Positions 27,538-35,425 of a stretch of DNA of 64,000 nucleotides are shown piece by piece; positions within the stretch are counted from its first letter, which is position 1, and every line of letters starts with the position of its first letter. The stretch lies in the NCBI GenBank assembly GCA_963843755.1, contig CAWJLS010000007.1, positions 310,001 to 374,000 on the forward strand, in the 5' to 3' direction. Both the position numbers and the translations under genes were made by a program. The notes beneath the pieces are model-generated. The model saw only the letters and a program-made list of their open reading frames with translations, had not been told where the DNA came from and searched no databases. This DNA is from CAWJLS01 sp963843755 (GTDB lineage: Bacteria > Acidobacteriota > Thermoanaerobaculia > Multivoradales > DATKCC01).

Positions 27538-30500
27538 ATGATGCGCCTCCTCCCCGCCGCCGTCCGCCGATCTCTCACCGTTTTCCGCCCCTCCGTCCCC
27601 TCCACCTCCGGCCGGCCCCGGTCGGCCCGGAGGCCCCTGCCGGTCTCGGGGCTCGCCCTGGCCCTGCTGGTGATCGCGGCGGTCTGCGCGGTGCCGTCCC
27701 AGGGGCAGGACCGGGACCAGGACCGGGCCGCGGCGCCCTCCCGCCCGGCGACCGTCCTGGTCGAGGCGGTGGACGCGTCGGGCGACCTGCTCGACGGCTT
27801 CGACCCGTCCGGGGTGCGGGTGCTCGAGGGCGGCAAGGTGTTGCCCGCAACCGTCGAGCCCGGCACCGGGCCCGACGGCGTGGTGGTCTATTTCGACCTG
27901 CCGTTGCTGTCGACCGACCAGGTGCTGGCGGCGGCGAGCACCCTTTCGGAGCGGGCGCCGGCGCTGGTCCGCACGGGCGAGGTCGAGGTGGTGGTCGGGG
28001 ACGAGGGCTCGCGGACCGTTCTGCCGCCGAGCACCGACCCGGAGATCGTCAACCAGGCCCTGGCCGGCGTCGGCACCCGCTACGGCGGCCGGGACGCCCT
28101 GGTCGAGGTGCGCAAACGGTTCCTGGACGAGCTCCAGGCCCTGGCCGGTCCGCCGGCCGGTGCCGACGCCCCCCGTGCCCCGCTGTCGGCCGACAAGCTC
28201 GACCGCATCGAGCGCCTGGCCGCCGGTTCCCTGCTCGAGGAGGCGGACCTGCTGCGCCGCCAGCGTGAGCGGCTGGTGACCTGGGCGGCGGAAGAGGGTG
28301 CCCTCGGGCCGCGCCGTCCGAAAGCCCTGATCCTGGTCACCGGCGGCTTCGACGACGACCCGCTGCCGTTCTACCGCGAGGCGCTCATCGTCCACGGCCT
28401 CCGGCGCGAGGTCGGCGACCGCCTGGAGCGCCCGGTCGTCCTGCCCTCCCTCGACGCGGTCGGCCAGGCGCTGTCGGCCTACGGCTGGCTGACCGACCCG
28501 TACACCTCCCAGGGCCTCGGCGAGGAGACGGCGCCGCCGGCCGGCGGGACCCAGGGGCCGGCCGCGCCGACCGCGGAGGACACCCTGGGGCGGCCAGGGC
28601 TCGACGCCAGCGAGGCGGGCGACGACCAGCGCCCGGCGCTGATCACGCCGAAGCTCGGCCGGCACCGGAAGGAGAAGGGGGCGGCTGCGCTGCCGCCGAC
28701 CCGGCCCGGCGCCGCCTCCCTGGCGCCGCTCGCGGAGGCGACCGGCGGCGAGGTGATCACCGACCCCTTGCAGATCGAGGAGCTCCTCCGGCGGCTCGCG
28801 AAGCGTCCGCGCCTGAGCGTCTCGGCGCCGGCCGGCGAGCCCGTCCAGATCGCGGTCGAGCTCCCCGAGGGCGGCCGGCACTGGCAGGGCGCCACCGTGC
28901 GCTACCCCCACTGGATCGGTTCGACGCCGCCGCGCTCGGTGGCGGCGGTCCGGGTGCGCCGGCTGCTCGAAGGGGGCGGCAACCAGGACGAGGGGAGCCT
29001 GCCGGTGGAGGCGGTGTTCGCGACCCCGCCACGGGGCTTCGGCGAAGGGCGCCTGACCGTCCGCCTGGGCTCCCCCGGGGTCCCCGCGCCGGCACCCGGC
29101 ACGCCGCTCCGGGCGACGATCGGCATCGACCGCACCGACGCCGACCCGCTGATCTTCCACCAGGAGCTCGCGGCCCCGGCGGCGAGCGCCGGGAGCGGCG
29201 ACACCTTCGACGTGCCGGTGACCCTGCCCGACGGAGCCGAGACCCGCCTCGCGGTGCTGGTCGAAGAGCTGCCGGACGGGCGCTCGGGCACCGCCTTCGC
29301 CAGCTACCTGGAGGGGCGTGCCGGCGGGGCCGCCGGAGGGGAAGAGGGCGGGCAGGAGGACACGGCGGGGGACACCTACCTGCCGTCGCCGCGGGTCGTC
29401 CGCCTGCTGGCGCCGGGCGAGGCCTTCGTGGTCGGTGAGACCACGTTCACGGCGGTCGTCTCGACGCCGCGGGTCCGGCGGGTCGACTTCCTGCTCGACG
29501 GCCGGCGGATGGTGGCCAAGGTCCAGTCGCCGTTCCAGGCGACGATCGACGTCGGCTCGGTGCCCGACACGCGCAAGATCGAGGCCGTGGCCTACGACGA
29601 GCAGGGCCAGGAGATGGGGCGCGACTCGCTGGTGATCAACCAGGGGGGCGGCGCCTTCCGGGTGCGCATCGTCGAGCCGCGCCCGGGGTCGTGGAGCGAC
29701 GACAAGCCGCTGGTCGGGCCGGTCGACGTGGAGGCCGACGTCACCGCCCCGGGCGATGCGCGGGTCGACCAGGTGGAGTTCTACTGGGGCTCGCAGCGGG
29801 TGGCCACCGCCTACGCGGCGCCCTACCGCCAGCGGATCGTGATTCCGAAGGACTCCCCCCAGGGCTTCCTGCGGGTGGTCGCCCGGCTCGAGGACGGCGC
29901 CACGACCGAGGACGTCCAGTTCGTCAACAGCCCCGGCACCGGGGAGCGCCTGGACGTCAACCTGGTGGAGATGTACGTGGTGGTGACCGACAAGCAAGGT
30001 CATCCGGTGGACGACCTCACCCAGGACGACTTCAAGATCTACGAGGAGGGCGATCCCCAGGAGATCTCCACCTTCCGCGCCGGCGCCGACCTGCCGCTGA
30101 CCGTCGGCCTGGCGATCGACTCCTCCGCGTCGATGTTCGTCAAGCTGCCGGCGGTGGGCCAGGCGGCCAGCAAGTTCGTCCGCGAATCGCTCGGCGACGG
30201 CGACCGGGCGTTCGTGGTCGGGTTCGGCGGCGAGCCGGAGCTGGTCCAGGAGACGACGAGCAACGAGGCGCGCCTGGAGCGGGCGATCGCGGGGCTGCGG
30301 CCGGTGGGGCAGACGGCGCTCTGGGAGTCGCTGGTCTACTCCCTGGTCGAGATCCAGGGGGCGCCCGGGAAGAAGGCCCTGGTGGTGTACACCGACGGCG
30401 CGGACGAGGACGAGGACTTCTCGTACCGGACCGCGCTCCGCTTCTCGCGCCGGGTGGGCGTGCCGATCTACTTCATCCTGACCAACAACGAGATCGTCCG

Positions 30501-30762
30501 GACCGGCGGCAAGGGGTTGGGCGTGCGGCGGTTCCTCGGCCGGATCCAGCGGATCTCGGACGACGTCGGCGGCCGTGTGTTCATCGTCCGCCAGGGGGCG
30601 GATCTGTCCAAGGTCTACAAGGAGATCGGCGAGGAGCTGCGCAGCCAGTACCTGCTGGCCTACTACTCCAAGGATCTGCCGGAGGAGACCTGGCGCAACG
30701 TCAAGGTCGAGACCGTCAAGCCGGGGTTGAAAGCGCGGACGATCACCGGGACGTACCGGTAG
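27538..30762 (+). CDS. Large secreted VWFA-domain protein of the acidobacterial type
   Basis: A 1074-residue exported protein. The signal sequence is long (hydrophobic core near residues 38-55, LALALLVIAAVCAVPSQG). A first VWFA-like region covers about residues 60-320. The middle has two Ig-like beta-sandwiches (VRRVDFLLDGRRMVAKVQ and VDQVEFYWGSQRVATAYAA). The last 270 residues start with a conserved strand block (VEMYVVVTDKQGHPVDDLTQDDFKIYEEG) and contain a VWFA domain with the metal site DSSAS (about 861-865). This last part matches the VWFA-related domain found in many Acidobacteria. Such domains bind proteins in a Mg-dependent way at the surface or in the periplasm. Partners are unknown. 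Confidence 0.85.
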   Translation: MMRLLPAAVRRSLTVFRPSVPSTSGRPRSARRPLPVSGLALALLVIAAVCAVPSQGQDRDQDRAAAPSRPATVLVEAVDASGDLLDGFDPSGVRVLEGGKVLPATVEPGTGPDGVVVYFDLPLLSTDQVLAAASTLSERAPALVRTGEVEVVVGDEGSRTVLPPSTDPEIVNQALAGVGTRYGGRDALVEVRKRFLDELQALAGPPAGADAPRAPLSADKLDRIERLAAGSLLEEADLLRRQRERLVTWAAEEGALGPRRPKALILVTGGFDDDPLPFYREALIVHGLRREVGDRLERPVVLPSLDAVGQALSAYGWLTDPYTSQGLGEETAPPAGGTQGPAAPTAEDTLGRPGLDASEAGDDQRPALITPKLGRHRKEKGAAALPPTRPGAASLAPLAEATGGEVITDPLQIEELLRRLAKRPRLSVSAPAGEPVQIAVELPEGGRHWQGATVRYPHWIGSTPPRSVAAVRVRRLLEGGGNQDEGSLPVEAVFATPPRGFGEGRLTVRLGSPGVPAPAPGTPLRATIGIDRTDADPLIFHQELAAPAASAGSGDTFDVPVTLPDGAETRLAVLVEELPDGRSGTAFASYLEGRAGGAAGGEEGGQEDTAGDTYLPSPRVVRLLAPGEAFVVGETTFTAVVSTPRVRRVDFLLDGRRMVAKVQSPFQATIDVGSVPDTRKIEAVAYDEQGQEMGRDSLVINQGGGAFRVRIVEPRPGSWSDDKPLVGPVDVEADVTAPGDARVDQVEFYWGSQRVATAYAAPYRQRIVIPKDSPQGFLRVVARLEDGATTEDVQFVNSPGTGERLDVNLVEMYVVVTDKQGHPVDDLTQDDFKIYEEGDPQEISTFRAGADLPLTVGLAIDSSASMFVKLPAVGQAASKFVRESLGDGDRAFVVGFGGEPELVQETTSNEARLERAIAGLRPVGQTALWESLVYSLVEIQGAPGKKALVVYTDGADEDEDFSYRTALRFSRRVGVPIYFILTNNEIVRTGGKGLGVRRFLGRIQRISDDVGGRVFIVRQGADLSKVYKEIGEELRSQYLLAYYSKDLPEETWRNVKVETVKPGLKARTITGTYR

Positions 30763-31039
30763 GGGCGAAAACGCGGTCAGCCGAAGTTACGCCCTGCCGG
30801 TTAGCCGCTTGAAGGTTCTCCGAGAGTCCGCGTGGTCCCGCCATCTTTCCGCGGAGGATCTCGGATGTTGTATCGAAATGCGGGTCCTGTCGATCCGAGC
30901 CGTGCGCCAAGAAGGATAGAGGGCCACACCTTCTGTATCAGTCTTGGCTGTACTTCCCTTATCTTGTGTGCTATGGTGTATTCGATTTTGCTGGCCAGCG
31001 AACTAAACAGAAGCTCCATGACTCTAATAAGGAGATGAT

Positions 31040-31264
31040 ATGACGAAGAAGCTCCGTCTGGGAGTTGTCTTGCTCTTTCTCCTCGGCATGGCGCTCGTGC
31101 CGAGCTTCACCTCGAAGGCAGATGCATCGTGCTTCACCTGCGAGACCGTCTTCAACAGTCAATTCTGCTTCCCCTCCTACCCCGGTCGATCAGGGTGTTC
31201 GCAAGGCGATGGGCGCTGCTATCTGAACGGCGCATTCTGTGACATCATCATAGTGGTCGGCTAG
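31040..31264 (+). CDS. Small Cys-rich secreted peptide
   Basis: A 74-residue precursor: a signal peptide of about 29 residues (MTKKLRLGVVLLFLLGMALVPSFTSKADA) and a mature peptide of about 45 residues with seven cysteines (SCFTCETVFNSQFCF ... GCSQGDGRCYLNGAFCD) ending IIIVVG. TAAGGAGATGAT is an excellent ribosome site. G+C is clearly lower than in flanking genes. It is followed 91 bases later by a large secreted protein of similar composition on the same strand, so the two probably function together. The fold and role are unknown; a disulfide-rich extracellular peptide is the safest description. Confidence 0.7.
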   Translation: MTKKLRLGVVLLFLLGMALVPSFTSKADASCFTCETVFNSQFCFPSYPGRSGCSQGDGRCYLNGAFCDIIIVVG

Positions 31265-31355
31265 CGCTGGCCAGTGACGACTCAACTTTTCGGTCTCGCA
31301 AGGTCTTCTTGCGGGATCGAGGAGCTTCTCGAACTTCGCCATGGAGTCCATTGCC

Positions 31356-33725
31356 ATGCGACTGATCCAGAAGATCCGTTTCTCAATACCCCAGAGTGCT
31401 GCGATTTTCCTGCTCCTTTTCGGTTTGGCGCCTATTGCTCCATCTGTGCTACACGCCAAGAACGCACCGGTAAGGCTCCGACTCAAGAGCGCCAACTTCT
31501 CAACAGAAGAGTTAGTAGAGGGTGCGATCGAAGCGACCGCGATCTCTCCCGATGGCACCGGAATCGCCGAGGAGAAACGGTTTCGGAACATTCGAATCCC
31601 GGGTGAGACCGTACTCGATCTTGACGGAGACCTAGTTTGGAAGCTCCATCTTGCCGGAGACGGCATCTGGTGCCGAGACCGCGTCATTCAGATGAATGAC
31701 CGGTCCGCAGAGCTCACGGTGTGGAGGACAGGAATTGTCAAAGGCCATGCCAGGACTCCGCGTGACCGAGAAGATCCCAAGGTGGTCAAAGCGCGATTCG
31801 AATCGTCCCATGCCGATGGCACGGGAGCGAGCAAGGGACCAGAGATTGCGCAAGTCACCGTGAAGTGCCCTGTGGAAGACGGTATCTTCGAATGCGAGTT
31901 GCCTGCGGCGAGTCTCGACCTGCGCCTTCGAGCGAAGGGCTACATTTCACACTATCTCTGGAGTGTTGCTGTTGACCCGAACGAACCGACGGACCTTGGG
32001 ATGTTCGTTCTGAGGCCGGGTGCATCGGTCGTCGGTTACGTTGCTGCTGAGGGCCCCCTGCAGACGAAGCAGGCTCGGGTTCACCTCGACCCCGAGGTGG
32101 CGGCTCCAGCACGGAGTCCTGCGGGGGAAGAGCATCAGCATGCGGGCCGCTTCGACACCCAAATAGACGATCGCGGCTTCTTTCAGTTCACCGGGATAGC
32201 ACCTGGGCAATACCGTCTGAGCGCAACGCAACCGGGGTTTGCCGAGGCGGCCTTGCATCCGGTTCGCGTACTTCCTGGATCCGAAACATCTCTGGCCCAA
32301 CCTCTCCTACTCCAGCGCCCTGCAGAACTCGAAATCTACTTGGATCCTCCCCAGGATCCGTTTGGCCAACCCTGGGATATCGCCGTGCGGCGTTTTGGCG
32401 CCATCCCGGGAATTCTCGATGACGTGAGCGAGGGCGCTGCGAGCTCCGCGGGGGAATACGTTGCGTCGGGGTTGACTCCCGGCAGATTTGCACTCCAGGT
32501 AACTGATTCTCTCGGATCGCGCTTCGGCTGGCAGGAAATCGACGTCGACCGAGGCGATCCTCCCGTCTTCATGCACTTGAATGTACTTTGGCTGGAGGGG
32601 GAGGTAACGCTTGGCGGAGAAGCGCTCGAAGCCAATCTGGTGTTTGGTGGCCGAAACGGCACGGTTCGGATACCGATCAAAGCGGACAAAGACGGTGTCT
32701 TCGGAGGCTTTCTTCCTCACGGTGGCACGTGGGACGTGTTTGTCGAGTCGCACGAACCAGAGGTCAGCAAGACCGTGAGCGTCGAAATCGATGCGAGCGA
32801 CGAGGAGGACCATGCGGACGTCGAGATTGCGCTTCCCGATACGCTCATCCGAGGCAAGGTGTTGGATGCTAGGGGCCGAGCGGTACCTGGCGCTGTCGTG
32901 AAGGCGACAGAAATGGCGCAAGCGCTGATCTCATGGGTGAGATCCGACGACGAAGGGAGGTTCGAGTTTTCTGGACTCGCGGAGGGCCCTGTCGCGCTCG
33001 ATGCAACAGTGACAGAAGATCTCTCCTCGGACCCCGTGGTGCTACAAGTCTCCGAACATTCTGTGCCCCCCGATGTCGATCTTGTGGTTCACCGTCGTGC
33101 GAAGGTCCATGGCGCCGTCGTCTCGAGTCAAGGTCCGGTTCCAGGTACTCTGATCATTGGGATCCCGACGAAGGGCGGTTTGGAGTTCCCGTTCATGGTA
33201 CGCCCAAAGGCGGTGACGGATCTCAACGGTACCTTTGAGCTCCTCATCCCCGCGGATACCCAAAGTCTTCAGATCGTTGCCTTGCCTCCCGGGTATTCCC
33301 TCACGACCTTCCGGATCAATGGTGTGCCGAAAGAGCCTGTCAGATTGCCTGTAATCGAGCATGGAGGGGAGCTGAGGCTCGATTTCGAGTCCGGCACAGG
33401 AGGGCAGACTGGGAGAGACGCTCCGAGCCCGGTGGTCGTGTACGACGGGGTCATCCTCGACAGTGCGATCTTGAAGCAATGGGCACAGCTCAAGCTCGCG
33501 GATGTCAGGAATCCGGCAGAGTTGGTCGTACCTGAGATGCCTCCCGGAGACTACCAAGCTTGCTGGGTTACCTACGGACGATATGCTCAGCAGTTCGTGA
33601 ACAAAGCTGGTCAGTCATTCCCCGGTCGGGCGTGTGTTTCAGGATACTTGTCTCCATACGGAGTCCTCGACCTGGAGCTCGACGCTCAAGAGTCGTCTTC
33701 GGAGGGCAAGACAGCTTCCAAGTAG
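31356..33725 (+). CDS. Large secreted protein with carboxypeptidase-regulatory-like beta-sandwich domains
   Basis: A 789-residue exported protein (signal peptide ending near ...SVLHAKNA). It consists of repeated beta-sandwich units with the pattern found in CarboxypepD_reg-like domains, such as GFFQFTGIAPGQYRLSATQPGF, VLDARGRAVPGAVVKATE and RFEFSGLAEGPVALDATV. No catalytic motif is seen. The ATG at 31356 follows GGAGTCC at a good distance and is preferred over the in-frame ATG at 31341. Base composition is distinctly lower in G+C than the neighbours (many A/T third positions), which suggests transfer. It forms a pair with the Cys-rich peptide gene upstream. Confidence 0.75.
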   Translation: MRLIQKIRFSIPQSAAIFLLLFGLAPIAPSVLHAKNAPVRLRLKSANFSTEELVEGAIEATAISPDGTGIAEEKRFRNIRIPGETVLDLDGDLVWKLHLAGDGIWCRDRVIQMNDRSAELTVWRTGIVKGHARTPRDREDPKVVKARFESSHADGTGASKGPEIAQVTVKCPVEDGIFECELPAASLDLRLRAKGYISHYLWSVAVDPNEPTDLGMFVLRPGASVVGYVAAEGPLQTKQARVHLDPEVAAPARSPAGEEHQHAGRFDTQIDDRGFFQFTGIAPGQYRLSATQPGFAEAALHPVRVLPGSETSLAQPLLLQRPAELEIYLDPPQDPFGQPWDIAVRRFGAIPGILDDVSEGAASSAGEYVASGLTPGRFALQVTDSLGSRFGWQEIDVDRGDPPVFMHLNVLWLEGEVTLGGEALEANLVFGGRNGTVRIPIKADKDGVFGGFLPHGGTWDVFVESHEPEVSKTVSVEIDASDEEDHADVEIALPDTLIRGKVLDARGRAVPGAVVKATEMAQALISWVRSDDEGRFEFSGLAEGPVALDATVTEDLSSDPVVLQVSEHSVPPDVDLVVHRRAKVHGAVVSSQGPVPGTLIIGIPTKGGLEFPFMVRPKAVTDLNGTFELLIPADTQSLQIVALPPGYSLTTFRINGVPKEPVRLPVIEHGGELRLDFESGTGGQTGRDAPSPVVVYDGVILDSAILKQWAQLKLADVRNPAELVVPEMPPGDYQACWVTYGRYAQQFVNKAGQSFPGRACVSGYLSPYGVLDLELDAQESSSEGKTASK

Positions 33726-33894
33726 TCCCTTGAAAATCATCTAGCGAGACTCCGCCCCCGACCGACCGAAGGTAGTTTCCCGCGCGGCTTCACCTAAAGG
33801 TGTCTCGAGTAGACTGAGGCGAGCGAACTTTGAAGTGGTTCGGACCCCGCGAAGATCCCCTCGGCCGGTACAGCAGCGATCGCAATGGGTGGGG

Positions 33895-34048
33895 GAGCGG
33901 TCCGGGTGGTGACGGGAGAGGGCGTCATGGGCCGCGTCCGCGGGGGCGATCGTGCGGCTGAACAGCCCGACGCGGACCATGTCGAGCGACGCGTTGAGCC
34001 CCCAGCCCTCCAGTTCGCGTCCCGTCCCCGGCGCCGCCCGGACCGCTC
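33895..34048. repeat. Copy 2 of the ~155-bp element with terminal inverted repeats
   Basis: The copy begins with GAGCGGTCCGGGTGGTG (33895-33911) and ends with CGCCGCCCGGACCGCTC (34032-34048), an inverted pair with two mismatches. It is in opposite orientation to the copy at 2638-2796 and shares most of the interior. It lies at the right edge of the low-GC stretch 30.8-33.8 kb. The rest of the 392-base gap between genes (33726-34117) holds no supported gene. Confidence 0.8.
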
Positions 34049-34117
34049 TCGGGCGACCCCCTCGCCGGAGGAAACTCTCAACCGCCGAGTCCGCCGGCTG
34101 TGCGACCCGCTTCCGCC

Positions 34118-35257
34118 TCACTCCTTCGGCCGGTTCTTCGCCACCCATCCCCGGATCAGCTCGGCGACCTCCTCGGCCGCCTCCTCGTGGGGCAGCGGCC
34201 CGCTCTCGATCCAGGCCTGCTCGCTCTCGGGGGCGACGCCGGAAAACGCGGCCTGCTCCTCCTCGCTGTCGAGCGGTCCGCCGTCCGTGCTCCAGATGGC
34301 CAGCAACGGCATCTCGAGACCGCGCAGGGCGACGTAGGTGTTGCGCGCCAGGGCGTCGCCGAGGAACGCGGCCGGGGCGAAGCGGGCGCCGGGCTGGTGA
34401 GCGGTGACGTAGTGGTGGGCGGTCGCCCGCTCCTCGAGCAGCAGGTCCGAGCCGCCGTACAGCCGGCCCGCCCAGCGGCGGAGCGACGGCCGCGAAACCA
34501 GCAGGTTGTAGAGCGCCTCGCCGATCCACGGCGCCCGGACCACCGCCTCCAGCAGACGGCCGCGGGTGCGCTGCCCTTCGGCCTGGGCCAGCAGGCCGGT
34601 CGGGTTGATCACCGTCAGAGACGCGAAGGGCTCCGGCTCGGCCGCCAGGGCGATGGCATAGGCGGCCGACACCGAGGAGGCGACGACGTGGGCCGGGCGG
34701 CGCACCTCGCGGCGGAGAAACTCTCGCAGCAGATCGACGTAGAGCTGGTCGTCGTAGTCGATCTCGGGCCGGTCCGACGCGCCGAACCCGAGCAGATCGA
34801 GGGCGTAGACGCGGTGCTCCCCGGCCAGGCGCGCGAACAGCTCGCGCATCTCCCAGGCCGAGGCGGCGGCGTGGATGCCGTGGACCAGCACCACGGGCGG
34901 CGCGCCCTCTTTGCCGGTGGTGTACCAGACCACGCGATGGTTGCGGAACGGAAACTCGAGCGGTGTCGAGCGCAGGCTGCGGTAGAGCGGCGGGACGTCC
35001 TTGCCCAGGCGCCGGGCCACGGCCAGTCCGGCGACGGCGCCGCCGGCCAGCCCCGCCACGCCGGCCAGCGCCAGGGCGCGGCGGCCGACGCGATCAGTGG
35101 TCCCCGAGCGCTCGCGCTCGGCGGTTTCGGCGGCCTCCCGTGCCGGATCGGCCGGCCGGCGCGGGGAGGGCACGCCGCGGGAGATGTCGGGTTCGGGATG
35201 GTTCGGACGGGCCGGCGGGCCGGCCTCGCGGGGTCGCTTGGTTCGATCGGTCGCCAT
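34118..35257 (-). CDS. Alpha/beta-hydrolase, membrane-anchored
   Basis: A 379-residue protein. Residues 1-55 are a charged, Pro-rich cytosolic tail, residues 58-82 a Gly/Ala-rich membrane anchor, and the rest an alpha/beta-hydrolase fold. Visible elements are the oxyanion motif VVLVHGIHA, the strand-turn DLLGFGASDRPE, the nucleophile elbow VASSVSAAYA (Ser in place of the usual first Gly), a candidate acid in STDGGPLDSEEE and the catalytic His in SGPLPHEEAAEEV. Substrate is unknown; esterase or lipase-like activity is the family norm. GAAGGTG precedes the ATG. Confidence 0.82.
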   Translation of the reverse strand: MATDRTKRPREAGPPARPNHPEPDISRGVPSPRRPADPAREAAETAERERSGTTDRVGRRALALAGVAGLAGGAVAGLAVARRLGKDVPPLYRSLRSTPLEFPFRNHRVVWYTTGKEGAPPVVLVHGIHAAASAWEMRELFARLAGEHRVYALDLLGFGASDRPEIDYDDQLYVDLLREFLRREVRRPAHVVASSVSAAYAIALAAEPEPFASLTVINPTGLLAQAEGQRTRGRLLEAVVRAPWIGEALYNLLVSRPSLRRWAGRLYGGSDLLLEERATAHHYVTAHQPGARFAPAAFLGDALARNTYVALRGLEMPLLAIWSTDGGPLDSEEEQAAFSGVAPESEQAWIESGPLPHEEAAEEVAELIRGWVAKNRPKE

Positions 35258-35425
35258 CGGTGCACCTTCTCAGTGTGGGCTCGGAATCTGCTCGGAATCG
35301 GGGTCGCAGTCGGACTGCTTCATGGTACGTCGGGTCGAAGCGAATGCACACGCCGTACCGGTAAGATGCCGGCTCCGCCCGCGCGCCGGCGCCAGGCCGG
35401 CCGCGGACTCCGGTGGCTCGTCACG

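Noticed and set aside
34100..35425. Long N-terminal extension of the PBP frame
   Set aside because: It is antisense to the alpha/beta-hydrolase gene. Family length and the membrane anchor place the start near 35426.
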